This document shows, piece by piece, positions 1 through 9,360 of a stretch of 64,000 nt of DNA. The notes below the pieces were generated by a model. The model searched no databases and was not told where the DNA came from. It worked only from the letters and a program-made list of their open reading frames with translations. The DNA lies in NCBI RefSeq assembly GCF_002741035.1, contig NZ_CP016808.1, positions 6,248,501 through 6,312,500 on the forward strand. Reading direction: 5' to 3'. Within the stretch, counting starts at the first letter, position 1. Each line of letters begins with the position of its first letter. A program made the position numbers and the translations under genes. This DNA is from Paenibacillus sp. BIHB 4019 (GTDB taxonomy: Bacteria > Bacillota > Bacilli > Paenibacillales > Paenibacillaceae).

Positions 1-761
1 GCAATGTAGCTGAGATCGTATTTGGAAGCTTCGATTTCTTTCGCATCTTCCTCTTCCAAATCGCGCAATGCGACAATATCCTTATGACGGTATAGTGCAT
101 TGGAGTCAAAATTCAGCTTCGCATCCAGTGCCATCACTTCGCCATCGCCAGTTACGACAAGCGGATTGATCTCGGCAATAGAACAATCCTTCTCAACGAA
201 AGCGTTGTACAACGAAATCATGAATTTAACAGCTTTGTTAACGAGCGGAGTTGGAATGTTGATAGCATAAGCAAGCTTACGCGCTTGGAAAACTTGCAAG
301 CCTACAGCTGGATCAACGATTTCCTTGAAAATTTTCTCAGGGGAATGCTCGGCCACTTCTTCAATTTCCGTGCCGCCTTCCTCTGAAGCCATAATGACGA
401 CGCGGCCTGTGCCACGGTCCAGAACAGCACCGATATAATATTCTTTCTTGATGTCGCAGCCCTGCTCAATAAGAAGGCGCTTAACTTCTTTGCCTTCTGG
501 GCCAGTTTGATGCGTAACGAGCACTTTTCCAAGGATTTCTCCTGCATATGCGCGAACTTCATCCAAGCTTTTTGCGACTTTAACACCGCCAGCTTTACCA
601 CGGCCGCCCGCATGGATTTGTGCTTTTACAACAACAACTTTCGTACCAAGCTCTTCTGCTGCTGCAACCGCTTCATCAACGGTGAACGCAACTTTGCCCT
701 CAGGCACAACTACACCATACTGTTTCAATAACGCTTTGCCTTGATACTCATGGATATTCAT
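1..761 (-). CDS. sucC: Succinate-CoA ligase [ADP-forming] beta subunit, 3' part cut by window edge
   Basis: The first ~253 codons of SucC are present, out of roughly 385 usual for the family, because the gene runs off the left edge. The protein begins [16 protein letters not shown], the typical SucC start, and continues with the ATP-grasp stretch [19 protein letters not shown] and the later [20 protein letters not shown] motif. It makes succinate plus ATP from succinyl-CoA in the TCA cycle together with SucD, which would lie outside the window. The start is fixed by GGAGG about 9 bases upstream. It is divergent from comM, and in Bacillus sucC also follows the ylqH region. Confidence 0.95.
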   Translation of the reverse strand, partial: MNIHEYQGKALLKQYGVVVPEGKVAFTVDEAVAAAEELGTKVVVVKAQIHAGGRGKAGGVKVAKSLDEVRAYAGEILGKVLVTHQTGPEGKEVKRLLIEQGCDIKKEYYIGAVLDRGTGRVVIMASEEGGTEIEEVAEHSPEKIFKEIVDPAVGLQVFQARKLAYAINIPTPLVNKAVKFMISLYNAFVEKDCSIAEINPLVVTGDGEVMALDAKLNFDSNALYRHKDIVALRDLEEEDAKEIEASKYDLSYI

Positions 762-889
762 TGTTGAAATCCTCCATTTCATAGACCGAAATCAGTCGTA
801 TGTACACAAACATCTATTATCATAGCATTTTTCCTCTGGTGTTACCTTATATTCGTGCAAGAAGACTTCGGCTTTTTTGATATGGATTC

Positions 890-906
890 AATCTCAATTT
901 GAGATT
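890..906. repeat. 17-bp perfect inverted repeat in sucC-comM gap
   Basis: AATCTCAATTTGAGATT has 8-bp arms around a single T. It lies in the 370-bp non-coding gap between the divergent sucC and comM genes. In style it matches the A/T-centred palindromes that crowd the prophage gaps (for example CTGTCAATTTGACAG at 39608), so the type is not strictly confined to the phage. It may be an operator, but no regulator can be named. Confidence 0.6.
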
Positions 907-968
907 AAACGCCATAATCCGCTAATTTACTGCCTTTTACTCGCATCCACCACCCTTTCGTTCAATAT

Positions 969-998
969 TTGACAAAAATGGACAGCGCCCATTATGAT
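969..998 (+). promoter_or_regulatory. Likely sigma-A promoter of comM
   Basis: A perfect -35 TTGACA (969-974) and a good -10 TATGAT (993-998) are separated by 18 bp. Transcription would start near 1005, about 125 bases before the comM start codon, leaving room for the structured leader described next. The rest of the 762-1129 gap shows no gene. Confidence 0.7.
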
Positions 999-1091
999 TA
1001 GTTTGTACCAAACATTCGTTTGCTACTCCATAAGAGCAATCCATTATGGCAATTCACTTAAAATCATAACCGCGATATACAGGACGTAAGG

Positions 1092-1123
1092 AAGCACCTT
1101 CATCCCACTAATTGGAGGTGCTT
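1092..1123 (+). promoter_or_regulatory. Leader hairpin with U-run that overlaps the comM ribosome binding site
   Basis: AAGCACCT (1092-1099) pairs with AGGTGCTT (1116-1123), an 8-bp stem with a 16-base loop followed directly by further T residues (CTTTTTGTT). The 3' arm contains the end of the comM Shine-Dalgarno sequence GGAGGTG (1114-1120). Such a stem could act as an intrinsic terminator/attenuator or could hide the ribosome binding site. The pairing is read from the sequence. The regulatory role is inference. Confidence 0.5.
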
Positions 1124-1129
1124 TTTGTT

Positions 1130-2701
1130 ATGTTCAGCTTAATGCAGAGCGCGACCGTTTATGGCGTCGAAGGCAAAGAAATTGCTGTGGAGGTCGATAT
1201 TGCAAGCGGCCTGCCGCAAATTGCGGTAGTCGGGCTGCCAGACCCCGCTGTACGGGAATCCGTCGAACGAGTACGGGCTGCGATTAAAAATAGCGGCTTC
1301 GCCTTTCCGATGGAGCGTATTACCGTCAACCTTGCCCCTGCCGATTTGCGCAAGGAAGGCACGGCGTTTGACCTTGCCATAGCTGCTGGCATTTTGGCGG
1401 CTAGCGGACAATTAAATGCGGCCCTCTTTCATAACACGATGATGCTGGGCGAGCTTTCGCTTAACGGATCTATTAGGCCGGTTACTGGCGTGCTTGCGAT
1501 GATCGAACAGGCCAAAAAATCAGGCATCCGCCGCGTGCTGCTGCCGCTCGCCAATGCTCCAGAGGCTGCCTGGATAGCCGGTATGGAGCTTTTTGCGATC
1601 AAGCATTTAATGGATTTGCGTCCACAGGATCGCGAGGGGTTAGAGGCGATTCGCTACACTCCGTCCCAACAGAATGGCGACAAGAGCTATTCTGGGCTAT
1701 TGGCTGAAAAAAAACCTATGCTTGCGCCCCACTGCGGCGACTACAGCGATGTTATCGGTCAGCAGTTGGCCAAGCGTGCGCTCGTTATTGCTGCGGCAGG
1801 TCGGCATAATGTGCTGTTTTCAGGCCCGCCGGGCACAGGAAAAACGATGATGATTCGCAGGCTGCCAACCATTCTCCCGCCTCTGACCGAACAGGAAGCG
1901 ATTGAAGTGACCAAAATATACAGCGCTGCCGGCAAGCTGTCTACTGGCAATCAAGGACTGATTGCTGCTGCCCCTTTCCGCGCTCCTCATCATACGATTT
2001 CTGCAGGCGGGCTCGTAGGTGGCGGCTCTGTGCCAAAACCTGGCGAAGTGACACTCGCCCACCATGGCGTGCTGTATTTGGACGAGCTGCCTGAGTTTTC
2101 GCGGCAAACACTTGAAGTGCTGAGGCAGCCGTTGGAAGATGGAATTGTGACGATTGCGCGCACAAGCGCCGTCTTTCATTTTCCCGCGCGAATGATTTTG
2201 GCTATGTCATTTAATCCTTGTCCGTGCGGATTTTCGGGGCATGAGACATTAGATAAGCGCTGTACCTGCACAGACGCTGTAATCGCGCGCTATAAATCCA
2301 AGCTGTCCGGTCCGCTTCTCGATCGGATCGACATCCAGCTTGAGGTTCCGCAGCCCATTGACCTCGGCAGCCCAATATCGGATATTAGCCGCAACAGCCT
2401 GTCCTCTGAAGCGATGCGCCGCCTGGTCGAAGCAGCTCGGGAACGGCAGAAAGCACGTTTTGCAAAGCTGAAAATCGAGGGCGATGCAAGCTTATCCGGC
2501 TCATCCCTGCACCGGGTGATGCTGATTCGCCAGGATGCTGCGGAGCTGCTCGGTCACGCGCTGCAGATGCTTCCTATCAGCATGCGTGCCCATGACCGCA
2601 TTATGCGCCTTTCGCGAACGGTAGCTGATGTTGAAGGCAGCCACTATATCGAGGCCGAGCATGTAGCAGAAGCTATCCAATATCGAAAGCTAAACTTTTA
2701 A
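1130..2701 (+). CDS. comM: YifB/ComM-family Mg-chelatase-like AAA+ ATPase
   Basis: The 523-residue protein has the family's full layout: an N-terminal ChlI-like fold (VEVDIASGLPQIAVVGLPD), a Mg-chelatase AAA+ core with Walker A GPPGTGKT and Walker B-like VLYLDELPEF, then a C-terminal helical domain. The family includes ComM, a helicase promoting branch migration during natural transformation in Gram-negatives. Its role in firmicutes is less certain. ATG at 1130 is preferred over the upstream in-frame TTG at 1112 because GGAGGTG lies 9 bases before it. A CPCGF...CTCT cysteine cluster is visible near residue 365, as in homologues. Confidence 0.93.
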   Translation: MFSLMQSATVYGVEGKEIAVEVDIASGLPQIAVVGLPDPAVRESVERVRAAIKNSGFAFPMERITVNLAPADLRKEGTAFDLAIAAGILAASGQLNAALFHNTMMLGELSLNGSIRPVTGVLAMIEQAKKSGIRRVLLPLANAPEAAWIAGMELFAIKHLMDLRPQDREGLEAIRYTPSQQNGDKSYSGLLAEKKPMLAPHCGDYSDVIGQQLAKRALVIAAAGRHNVLFSGPPGTGKTMMIRRLPTILPPLTEQEAIEVTKIYSAAGKLSTGNQGLIAAAPFRAPHHTISAGGLVGGGSVPKPGEVTLAHHGVLYLDELPEFSRQTLEVLRQPLEDGIVTIARTSAVFHFPARMILAMSFNPCPCGFSGHETLDKRCTCTDAVIARYKSKLSGPLLDRIDIQLEVPQPIDLGSPISDISRNSLSSEAMRRLVEAARERQKARFAKLKIEGDASLSGSSLHRVMLIRQDAAELLGHALQMLPISMRAHDRIMRLSRTVADVEGSHYIEAEHVAEAIQYRKLNF

Positions 2702-2781
2702 GCAATTCAAAATAGGGTTAGGCATATAAGGTAGAGCCGATTTAAATAAGTAATTTTAAACAAGTAATCAGTCAAACGATA

Positions 2782-2820
2782 AAAGGAGCATCACCGCCTA
2801 TTGCGCAGTGATGCTCCTTT
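2782..2820. terminator. Bidirectional intrinsic terminator between comM and yraN
   Basis: A 13-bp stem (AAAGGAGCATCAC / GTGATGCTCCTTT) with a 13-base loop sits between the two convergent genes. T-rich sequence follows on the plus side and an A-run precedes it, so it can serve both strands. Confidence 0.85.
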
Positions 2821-2902
2821 CATTTTTAGCAGGATGGCTTTCGGCTTCTAATCTGCGGGACTCTCACGCCCCTTTAAATGTTCGCAAATCAACCATTTAC
2901 CG

Positions 2903-3313
2903 CTAAAATGCCGCTATGATATGCTTCAGCTCACCTATTGCATCATCGTGCTCCAGCGTAATAGCAATGACATCAAAGCGTATGCTCCGTTCCAGCTGTC
3001 GAGTCAGCTTCAAGTAAACTTGCGCTGTTTCCGTCACTTGTTTTTGCTTGCGCCAGTCAACCGACTCCGCGGCTGTGCCGAAACGCCCGCCTGACCGGCG
3101 TGTGCGCACCTCGACAAATACGAGCTTGTCTTCCCCGCACACAATGAGATCCAGCTCGCCCGATCGGCAGCGCCAGTTGCGCTCCTCAATCGTATAGCCG
3201 GCTTCCAGCAAGTAGGCTTCTGCAGCAGCTTCCCCAAGCTTTCCAGTCCATTTGCGCTTGTCAGCACGTTTGCCGCTAGTTAGATCAGGCTGCTCTGGAC
3301 TTCTATTACTCAT
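2903..3313 (-). CDS. UPF0102 / YraN-family endonuclease-like protein
   Basis: The 136-residue protein has the family signature: GEAAAEAYLLEAGYTIEERNWRCRSGELDLIV followed by VFVEVRTRR, a restriction-endonuclease-like fold in which E, D and E-x-K/R positions would hold the metal. The biological role is not established. In Bacillus the corresponding gene also lies beside rnhB. Its start overlaps the stop of the upstream FlhB-like gene by 8 bases, indicating a translationally coupled unit. Confidence 0.9.
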   Translation of the reverse strand: MSNRSPEQPDLTSGKRADKRKWTGKLGEAAAEAYLLEAGYTIEERNWRCRSGELDLIVCGEDKLVFVEVRTRRSGGRFGTAAESVDWRKQKQVTETAQVYLKLTRQLERSIRFDVIAITLEHDDAIGELKHIIAAF

Positions 3314-3611
3314 TCAAATCCCTCGCCTTACGATCCGAGCGATATACAAAGCTGAGTATTTCTGCTACCAGCGTATAGAGCTCCGGTGGAATCGTCTGAT
3401 CGATATCAAGCTTGGACAGCACTTCTACAAGCGAAGCATCCTCCTGCATCGGTATGCCGTTTTCCTTCGCCTTTTCTATTAGCTGCTCCGCTAAATAACC
3501 TTTGCCTTTCGCAACGACGACAGGCGCCGTTCCGACGCCCGGCTCGTATTTGAGCGCAACTGCCCGCCGTATCGGTTCAGGTTTGTTGTTCTTGTTTTCT
3601 TCTGCGCTCAT
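3306..3611 (-). CDS. FlhB C-terminal-domain homologue (YlqH-like)
   Basis: The 101-residue soluble protein resembles only the cytoplasmic C-terminal domain of the flagellar export protein FlhB: AVALKYEPGVGTAPVVVAKG...AEQLIEKAKENGIPMQED...LVEVLSKLDIDQTIPPELY. There are no membrane segments, and the NPTH autocleavage site of true FlhB is absent. B. subtilis has the same kind of free-standing gene (ylqH) in the same place. It probably acts with the preceding hook-length-like protein, overlapping its stop by 4 bases (ATGA). The exact role is unknown. Confidence 0.85.
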   Translation of the reverse strand: MSAEENKNNKPEPIRRAVALKYEPGVGTAPVVVAKGKGYLAEQLIEKAKENGIPMQEDASLVEVLSKLDIDQTIPPELYTLVAEILSFVYRSDRKARDLNE

Positions 3612-5467
3612 GCCTTCAGGTCCACCCCTTTATAACGGCCGGAAAGAAACGTCCTTGGGGCAGTAATATGTCCTTCTGCAGCTCCATCAGCAGCATGCTC
3701 TTCATTTTCTGCGATCGGAGAGGTTCGCAGCGACAGCAGCTGGTAGCCCGCCTGATTCAAGCTGTCTGCAACTTCCGCTCGGGAAGATTTCGCCAGACCA
3801 TCCATTGCCGGATGATTGTTCCACAGTGTCAAGCTTACAATTTTGTCCACGACATGGACGTCTACTACCGTATCTCCTAGCGTTTTCATCGATAAATCAA
3901 AGAGCAGCCGGCAATTATCCGCATCCAGCTCGCCCTTTCGGCCACGCCGCGTTTGAATATGGACCGATGCCGTCTGATTGCCGTCATCACTCTTAAAAGG
4001 AACGAACACGGTAAGATGGCTGAAAAGGGCGCCATTGCGCTCAGGCGACATTAGCAGCTGCTGGCCTGTTATATGCTGCACTAGCTGCTGTGCCGCCTCT
4101 TTGAGTGCGGGGGGCGCGTCATCGGAGGTTGACAGCGCGAGAAGTACGCTTTTCAGCGATTCCTGCACATTCTGCTTATTATCTTGAGCAAGAGCAGGCA
4201 ATGGCTCCGCTTTGTGCCCTTGCAGCGTATTCGTTCCAGAATCGGCTTTCAGCAAATCAGCATTAAGCTTGCCTCCATCTGGCAGCTTGTCGCTCGCCGC
4301 TGCTGCCTGCTGCTGCGATGAAGCAGCTGTTTGAAGCCTCTCAGCCGCCCCAGAACGCTCTTGCAGCTGCCCAGAGCTTGCTCTTTGCCCAGCAGCATGA
4401 TCACCGCGCAGCGCCTGTTCTGTGCCGTTACGCGCCTGATTGGCGGTACCCTGCTCTGCTTCTGCTTTTCCTTGCTCCGGCGTCCCTGCCGCTGGCTGTG
4501 TCTGAATGCCAAGCAACTGCTTGCCGAGCTGCTGCTCGTGATCGACACCGAGCCACTTCATCATCTGCCCGAGCCAGTTGGTCGGACTGCCTTCCGCCTT
4601 GCCCGCCGCTCCTGCTGCCACAGCGGCGGCTCCCGTTCCTGCAGCTGCATCGCCTTTGCTCGCTGCCACAGCCGCTTCAGCCCCGCTCGTCTTTGCGGGC
4701 TGTCCACTGCCTGCCGTCTCCGCCGCTCTCGCCGCGGCGGCTCCCGGCTTCTCGCCGCCGCCAAGCCCCCGAAGCAGCTCTGCGCCTTCGCCGAGCAGCG
4801 CTTGCAGCTTGCCCAGCTGCTGCGCCAGCTGGGCCTCCTTCCCGCCCGCCTGCGCCTGCCCGCTGGCGGCTTCCTTGCCGCCGGCTGCAGCCGACGCCAG
4901 CTGGCTCAACTGGTCCAGCAGCTCATGCGCCGCTGGACCAAACATCACCTGCTGCAGCGCACTAATCGTCGCTGCCGTCACAGGCAAACCGCGCTTGAAT
5001 GCCGAGGCTGCCGCCTGCATCCATTGCTCCGTATTTGCGCCTGACGGCATAGCTGCCGCCGCTTGCTGAAACACCTGCGCGGCATCCTTGTTCAACGGGA
5101 TGCCTTCTTGATTTAAGTTCTTTATGATTTGCGCCGCCCATTTCTGGTCGGGCAAAGCGAACTGCTTAAGCAGGTCCTTTATTGACTGTTCCGGCAGCTC
5201 GGCGAGCGCAGCGTCTATTTGCTTCAGCATAATAAGGCCGCCTTCCGCCTGCGCCCCAACCTGAAGCATCGCTGCTTGGCCTGCGGCCAACGGCACCTCA
5301 AGCGTCGCCCTTACCTGCACGCCGTTGATTTGCACAATTGCCTCATTGTTGTCCGATACCTGCAGCACCAGGGCGCGTACCGTCTGTCCCGGCTTCAGCT
5401 CAGCTGAACGTATATCCGTTCCCGACGCCTCGCCCAGCATGCTTCTCATCATTTGTCCAATATTCAT
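3608..5467 (-). CDS. Large Ala/Gln-rich protein with FliK-like C-terminus (YlqG-like)
   Basis: The roughly 619-residue protein has a conserved N-terminal part (MNIGQMMRSMLGEASGTDIR), a long low-complexity middle rich in Ala, Gln, Gly and Glu (about residues 190-430), and a C-terminal domain resembling flagellar hook-length control proteins (SVHIQTRRGRKGELDADNCRLLFDLSM). Position and partner match B. subtilis ylqG. Two ATGs are close together. The second (5467) is chosen because GGGAG lies 8 bases upstream, while the first (5473) would be only 2-3 bases from it. The repetitive middle creates long antisense open frames that are not genes. Confidence 0.8.
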   Translation of the reverse strand: MNIGQMMRSMLGEASGTDIRSAELKPGQTVRALVLQVSDNNEAIVQINGVQVRATLEVPLAAGQAAMLQVGAQAEGGLIMLKQIDAALAELPEQSIKDLLKQFALPDQKWAAQIIKNLNQEGIPLNKDAAQVFQQAAAAMPSGANTEQWMQAAASAFKRGLPVTAATISALQQVMFGPAAHELLDQLSQLASAAAGGKEAASGQAQAGGKEAQLAQQLGKLQALLGEGAELLRGLGGGEKPGAAAARAAETAGSGQPAKTSGAEAAVAASKGDAAAGTGAAAVAAGAAGKAEGSPTNWLGQMMKWLGVDHEQQLGKQLLGIQTQPAAGTPEQGKAEAEQGTANQARNGTEQALRGDHAAGQRASSGQLQERSGAAERLQTAASSQQQAAAASDKLPDGGKLNADLLKADSGTNTLQGHKAEPLPALAQDNKQNVQESLKSVLLALSTSDDAPPALKEAAQQLVQHITGQQLLMSPERNGALFSHLTVFVPFKSDDGNQTASVHIQTRRGRKGELDADNCRLLFDLSMKTLGDTVVDVHVVDKIVSLTLWNNHPAMDGLAKSSRAEVADSLNQAGYQLLSLRTSPIAENEEHAADGAAEGHITAPRTFLSGRYKGVDLKA

Positions 5468-5637
5468 TGCCATCGCTCCCGTTTTACGATGAAATTCAGC
5501 TTACGCCCGTCAGGCTTCATCCTGCTTCGCTATCAAAACATGCTTTATTACCTTTATCGGCTAGTCGCCTGCGTATGATGAATCAGCTTTTTCGCCGCTG
5601 GCTCAATCAACTCTATTTAAACCCCATTATACAAAAA

Positions 5638-5673
5638 AAAGACGGCGCGCTGCACCAACAGCGCGCCGTCTTT
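5638..5673. terminator. Strong intrinsic terminator downstream of rnhB
   Basis: A 12-bp GC-rich stem (GACGGCGCGCTG / CAGCGCGCCGTC) with a 6-base loop is flanked by AAA and TTT. Read on the minus strand it is followed by eight T residues, so it ends the rnhB transcript and separates it from the ylqG-ylqH-yraN unit. The remainder of the 5468-5758 gap shows no gene. Confidence 0.9.
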
Positions 5674-5758
5674 CTTTATTTAAGCAAATCTAGCGATAGC
5701 CAAACCGCCCAATGCAATAATCAAAATAAGCTTAAAAACCTACAATCCCGCCGCTCGT

Positions 5759-6370
5759 TTAAAATAATTGCTGCTGCTCTGCAAATATTTTCCCAAGAAA
5801 GGTTTTGCGATGCAGCGGGCTCGCCCCATACTCTAGCAAACGCTCGCGATGCAGCTTCGTCGGGTAGCCCTTATGTACAGCTATGCCGTATTCTGGGTAC
5901 AGCTGCTCCCATTCATCCGCACATAAACGATCACGCGTTACTTTGGCCAAAATCGATGCCGCAGCAATCGTCTGGCTGTTGGCATCCCCTTTGATGATCG
6001 CAAGCTGCGGCTTTGGCACATCCACTTTCTCCGCATCAATGAGCAAATAATCAGGCTCTATTGCCAATGATTCGATTGAAAGCTTCATCGCAAGCCTAGC
6101 AGCCTGCTTAATATTAATGCGGTCAATTTCAGCAGCGTCTACACGGGTAACCGACCACGCGATACACTTTTCGATAATGATATCATAAAGCTGATCCCGC
6201 TTTTTCTCCGAGAGCTTCTTGGAATCATTTACCCCTTCAATGACCAGATCAGGCGGCAAAATGACAGCAGCAGCGACGACATCGCCGAACAGGCAGCCCC
6301 GGCCAACCTCATCCACACCAGCAATTGCCTGGCAGCCTTCACTCCACAGCTTACGTTCATACTCCAGCAT
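5759..6370 (-). CDS. rnhB: Ribonuclease HII
   Basis: The 203-residue enzyme cleaves the RNA strand of RNA-DNA hybrids and removes single ribonucleotides from DNA. The RNase HII motifs are complete: GVDEVGRGCLFGDVVAAAVILP carrying the first Asp-Glu pair, NDSKKLSEKKRD, the later DAEKVD carrying Asp, and KGDANSQTIAAASILAKVTRDR. Length is slightly short because the N-terminal extension seen in Bacillus is missing. It lies 60 bp after rbgA in the same direction. Confidence 0.95.
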   Translation of the reverse strand: MLEYERKLWSEGCQAIAGVDEVGRGCLFGDVVAAAVILPPDLVIEGVNDSKKLSEKKRDQLYDIIIEKCIAWSVTRVDAAEIDRINIKQAARLAMKLSIESLAIEPDYLLIDAEKVDVPKPQLAIIKGDANSQTIAAASILAKVTRDRLCADEWEQLYPEYGIAVHKGYPTKLHRERLLEYGASPLHRKTFLGKIFAEQQQLF

Positions 6371-6430
6371 ATCCGCCTATCCCCCGCTTCAAATCCTCAG
6401 GCCTACGAGGACACTCATACAATCAAAAAT

Positions 6431-7306
6431 CTAGCTATTTTGCTTCCACGGTGCTTCAAGCGAAATATGGCCGAACTTGCCCGCACGCAGCTCCCGCAAA
6501 ATAATGCCCGAAACCTTCTCCAGGTCAACACGCGCTCCGCTCTGCAAACAACCACGCTTGCGTCCGATTTCCTCCATCACCTTGACGATTTCATCAGACT
6601 CATTCGTATCCGGCTGCTCGATCGTTAATTCGAAGCGCTCTTTCACACTGCCCCAGTAACGGTCAACCAATTCCTTCAAAGCAAAAAACGCAATATCCTC
6701 AATGTTCAAAACCTGCTCGCGAATCGCACCTGTCATCGCAAGGCGATAGCCGACAAGCTCATCCTCAAACTTTGGCCACAAAATGCCCGGCGTATCAAGC
6801 AGCTCCATATCCTTGCCAGCTTTTATCCACTGCTGGCCTTTTGTTACGCCTGGACGATCGCCAGTAAGCGCAATATTGCGACCCGCCAGACGGTTGATTA
6901 GCGTTGATTTCCCCACATTCGGAATGCCGACTATAAGACCGCGCACCGCTCTTGGATTAATCCCTTTTGCGATCTGACGGTCAATTTTTTCCTGCAGCAG
7001 TTCTTTTGCTTTCACCGGAACCTCGTTTACCCGCGTTCCTGTAGAAGAATCGACCGCAATACATTCATGGCCTTCTCCTTTAAAATAAGTAATCCATTGC
7101 TCCGTCACCTTAGCATCTGCTAGGTCAGACTTGTTGAGCACGATCAGCCGCGGCTTGCCGCCCAAAATTTCATCGACAATCGGGTTGCGGCTGGACATTG
7201 GAATACGCGCATCAAGCAGCTCGATCGTTACATCAATCAGCTTGAGCTTGTCCTGTATTTGTCGTTTCGCCCGCGTCATATGACCGGGGAACCATTGAAT
7301 CGTCAA
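6431..7306 (-). CDS. rbgA: Ribosome biogenesis GTPase RbgA (YlqF)
   Basis: The 291-residue circularly permuted GTPase begins [17 protein letters not shown], the family hallmark. The G motifs occur in the permuted order G4 (LNKSDLAD), G1 (GIPNVGKST), G3 (DTPG). RbgA is needed for late assembly of the 50S subunit in Bacillus. It sits between lepB and rnhB, as expected. Confidence 0.95.
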   Translation of the reverse strand: MTIQWFPGHMTRAKRQIQDKLKLIDVTIELLDARIPMSSRNPIVDEILGGKPRLIVLNKSDLADAKVTEQWITYFKGEGHECIAVDSSTGTRVNEVPVKAKELLQEKIDRQIAKGINPRAVRGLIVGIPNVGKSTLINRLAGRNIALTGDRPGVTKGQQWIKAGKDMELLDTPGILWPKFEDELVGYRLAMTGAIREQVLNIEDIAFFALKELVDRYWGSVKERFELTIEQPDTNESDEIVKVMEEIGRKRGCLQSGARVDLEKVSGIILRELRAGKFGHISLEAPWKQNS

Positions 7307-7330
7307 TTTCTCACCTCATTCAAATGCCAA

Positions 7331-8002
7331 TTAATGCTTAATAAAGCTCAGCTTGTTCAGCGGCCAGAAAATAACTTCCGCCCGTCCTACAAGCTCTTTA
7401 TCCGAAATATAACCAAGGGCACGGCTGTCCTGGCTGTTGCTGCGATTGTCGCCCATTGCGAAAATCGTATCCTCCGGCACAGTCGCTTCCGTTATTCGCT
7501 CATTAGGAAAATCTGATTCTGTATTATAAAGCTGACCATTTGCCTGAGCCAGTTTAATGGCATCCGCAATGTATGGCTCTTCCAATTTCACATCATTAAT
7601 GAAGACGTCATCGCCTTGAACCCTGATCGTATCTCCTGGCAGTCCAATGACGCGTTTAATAAAATCTCTGCCTTGTTCCGGCACATGGAACACGACAACC
7701 TCGCCTCTGTCAGGCTCACGGAATTTGTACAAAATTTTATTCACAATGAGACGCTCGCCTGTTTCAAAGTTTGGATGCATGGATTCACCTTCAACCATAA
7801 ACGGCGCAAACAGAAAACTGCGGATAATGACGACCAATACGACTGCTATAGCAAGCGCTTTGATCCACTCTACCGTTTCTTTCATCGCTTTTGCTTTTTG
7901 GCTAGGCGCTGCTTTGTCAGACTCAGCAGATGGAGTAGCCGTTTCGGCGCTATCTGATGTGATTTCAGTTACATTTTCATCATTACGTGATTGCTGGTCC
8001 AT
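7331..8002 (-). CDS. lepB: Type I signal peptidase
   Basis: The 223-residue protein has a charged N-terminal tail of about 45 residues, one membrane segment (ALAIAVVLVVIIRSFLFAPF), then the catalytic domain. The nucleophile Ser is in EGESMHPNF, the general-base Lys in RLIVNKILYKF, and the GDNRSNSQDSRALGYI box is intact. It removes signal peptides from secreted proteins at the outer face of the membrane. B. subtilis has a sip gene elsewhere, but other Bacillales keep one here after rplS. Confidence 0.93.
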   Translation of the reverse strand: MDQQSRNDENVTEITSDSAETATPSAESDKAAPSQKAKAMKETVEWIKALAIAVVLVVIIRSFLFAPFMVEGESMHPNFETGERLIVNKILYKFREPDRGEVVVFHVPEQGRDFIKRVIGLPGDTIRVQGDDVFINDVKLEEPYIADAIKLAQANGQLYNTESDFPNERITEATVPEDTIFAMGDNRSNSQDSRALGYISDKELVGRAEVIFWPLNKLSFIKH

Positions 8003-8062
8003 AAAAACGCCTTCTTTCCATCCTCGAATTCATACTTTCTGACAAGCTGTAAGAATAACGAA

Positions 8063-8088
8063 AGGGAGCTTGTTTAACCAAGCCCCCT
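8063..8088 (-). terminator. Possible weak terminator between rplS and lepB
   Basis: AGGGAGCTTG and CAAGCCCCCT form a 10-bp stem with one mismatch and a 6-base loop just past the rplS stop. The T content after it on the minus strand is modest (TTTCGTTATT), so termination may be partial and allow readthrough into lepB. Confidence 0.45.
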
Positions 8089-8102
8089 CTTGTCTATTCG
8101 AC

Positions 8103-8444
8103 TTAACGAATTTCTTTAATTCTAGCTGCTTTACCACGAAGGTTACGTAGGTAGTACAGTTTAGCGCGACGTACTTTACCACGACGTGCCACATCGATAC
8201 GATCGATTTTAGGCGAGTTCAACGGGTAAGTTCTTTCGACGCCAACACCGTAGGAAATTTTACGTACTGTAAAAGTTTCGCTAATACCGCCGCCACGACG
8301 TTTGATTACAACGCCTTCAAATAGCTGGATCCGCTCGCGGGATCCCTCGATAACTTTAACGTATACTTTCAACGTGTCACCGGGACGAAAGTTAGGAAGG
8401 TCTTTGCGAAGCTGCTCTTGCGTAATCGCTTGTACGAGATTCAT
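8103..8444 (-). CDS. rplS: 50S ribosomal protein L19
   Basis: The 113-residue protein begins [27 protein letters not shown] and ends with the basic [25 protein letters not shown], typical of bacterial L19, which lies at the 30S-50S interface. The open frame extends further upstream, but the start at 8444 has AAGGAGTG at the right distance and matches the family N-terminus. Confidence 0.97.
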   Translation of the reverse strand: MNLVQAITQEQLRKDLPNFRPGDTLKVYVKVIEGSRERIQLFEGVVIKRRGGGISETFTVRKISYGVGVERTYPLNSPKIDRIDVARRGKVRRAKLYYLRNLRGKAARIKEIR

Positions 8445-8584
8445 CTTGGATTCACTCCTTCCACCATAGACGTTCTTAATAGCTCTCCAACTTCCCATTT
8501 GAAATTGGGTCATTACCATTAGCGGACCGCCCGATTAATACGAACAACATTTGAAATCATACCATATTCAAACCCAAATTTCAA
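8445..8584 (-). promoter_or_regulatory. rplS promoter and probable L19 leader region
   Basis: On the minus strand TTGAAA (8584-8579) and TATGAT (8561-8556) are spaced 17 bp, a near-consensus sigma-A promoter inside the trmD-rplS gap. The transcribed leader of about 100 bases lies where firmicutes carry the L19 autoregulatory leader RNA. I did not fold it against the family model, so the leader call is by position only. Confidence 0.55.
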
Positions 8585-8615
8585 CATCTTTTTCCGGGCT
8601 TGCCAACATTATCGC

Positions 8616-9359
8616 TTAAGACTGCTGTTTGTCCAAAGAAGCAAGCCATTTACGCTCCTTGGCGGTCAATTCAGCCTTCTCCAGCAGGTCAGGGCGCCTG
8701 CTCCGTGTGCGAAGCAGCGATTGCTCGCGGCGCCATGTCTCGATGCGGCTATGGTGGCCGGAAATAAGCACCTCCGGCACCTCCATATCACGAAATACAG
8801 CGGGCCTTGTATAGTGCGGATGCTCCAGCAAGCCTGTGCTGTATGAATCGGTTACTGCCGAAGTTTCATTGCCTAGGACGCCAGGAAGCAGGCGTGCTAC
8901 GCTGTCGATAACAACCATCGCAGGAAGCTCCCCGCCTGTCAGCACATAGTCCCCAATCGAAAGCTCATCCGTTACTAAATGCTCGCGTATACGCTCGTCA
9001 TAACCCTCGTAATGACCGCAAATCATGATCAGATGCTCTTCCTTCGCCAGCTCCTCTGCCTTCTGCTGGGTGAAGGTTTCCCCTTGTGGACACATTAAAA
9101 TAACACGCGGACGGGACCCTGTTCCGACCTGCTCCATCAAGTGCTCAACAGCCGAAAATACAGGCTCTGCTTTAAGCACCATGCCTCCTCCTCCGCCATA
9201 CGGATAGTCGTCTACCGTATTATGCTTATTGCCGGAGTAAGCGCGAAAATTAATGGCATTCAGTGCTACGATGCCTTTTTCCTGTGCCTTGCCAAGAATA
9301 CTGGCCCCGAACACGCCATCAAACATTTCAGGGAAGAGCGTAAGCACATCTACTCTCAC
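8616..9359 (-). CDS. trmD: tRNA (guanine-N1)-methyltransferase
   Basis: The 247-residue SPOUT methyltransferase makes m1G37 in tRNAs and so protects the reading frame. Visible motifs include [44 protein letters not shown] (here [15 protein letters not shown]) and [18 protein letters not shown], the trefoil knot and SAM site. It follows rimM with a one-base gap. Confidence 0.97.
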   Translation of the reverse strand: MRVDVLTLFPEMFDGVFGASILGKAQEKGIVALNAINFRAYSGNKHNTVDDYPYGGGGGMVLKAEPVFSAVEHLMEQVGTGSRPRVILMCPQGETFTQQKAEELAKEEHLIMICGHYEGYDERIREHLVTDELSIGDYVLTGGELPAMVVIDSVARLLPGVLGNETSAVTDSYSTGLLEHPHYTRPAVFRDMEVPEVLISGHHSRIETWRREQSLLRTRSRRPDLLEKAELTAKERKWLASLDKQQS

Positions 9360-9360
9360 G

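Noticed and set aside
302..613. 103-codon minus-strand frame inside the left edge
   Set aside because: It is a shifted-frame shadow of sucC, which occupies the whole stretch.
4318..5069. Long overlapping plus-strand open frames opposite the YlqG-like gene
   Set aside because: They are shadows of the Ala/Gln/Gly-rich middle of the minus-strand gene, lack ribosome binding sites and have low-complexity products.
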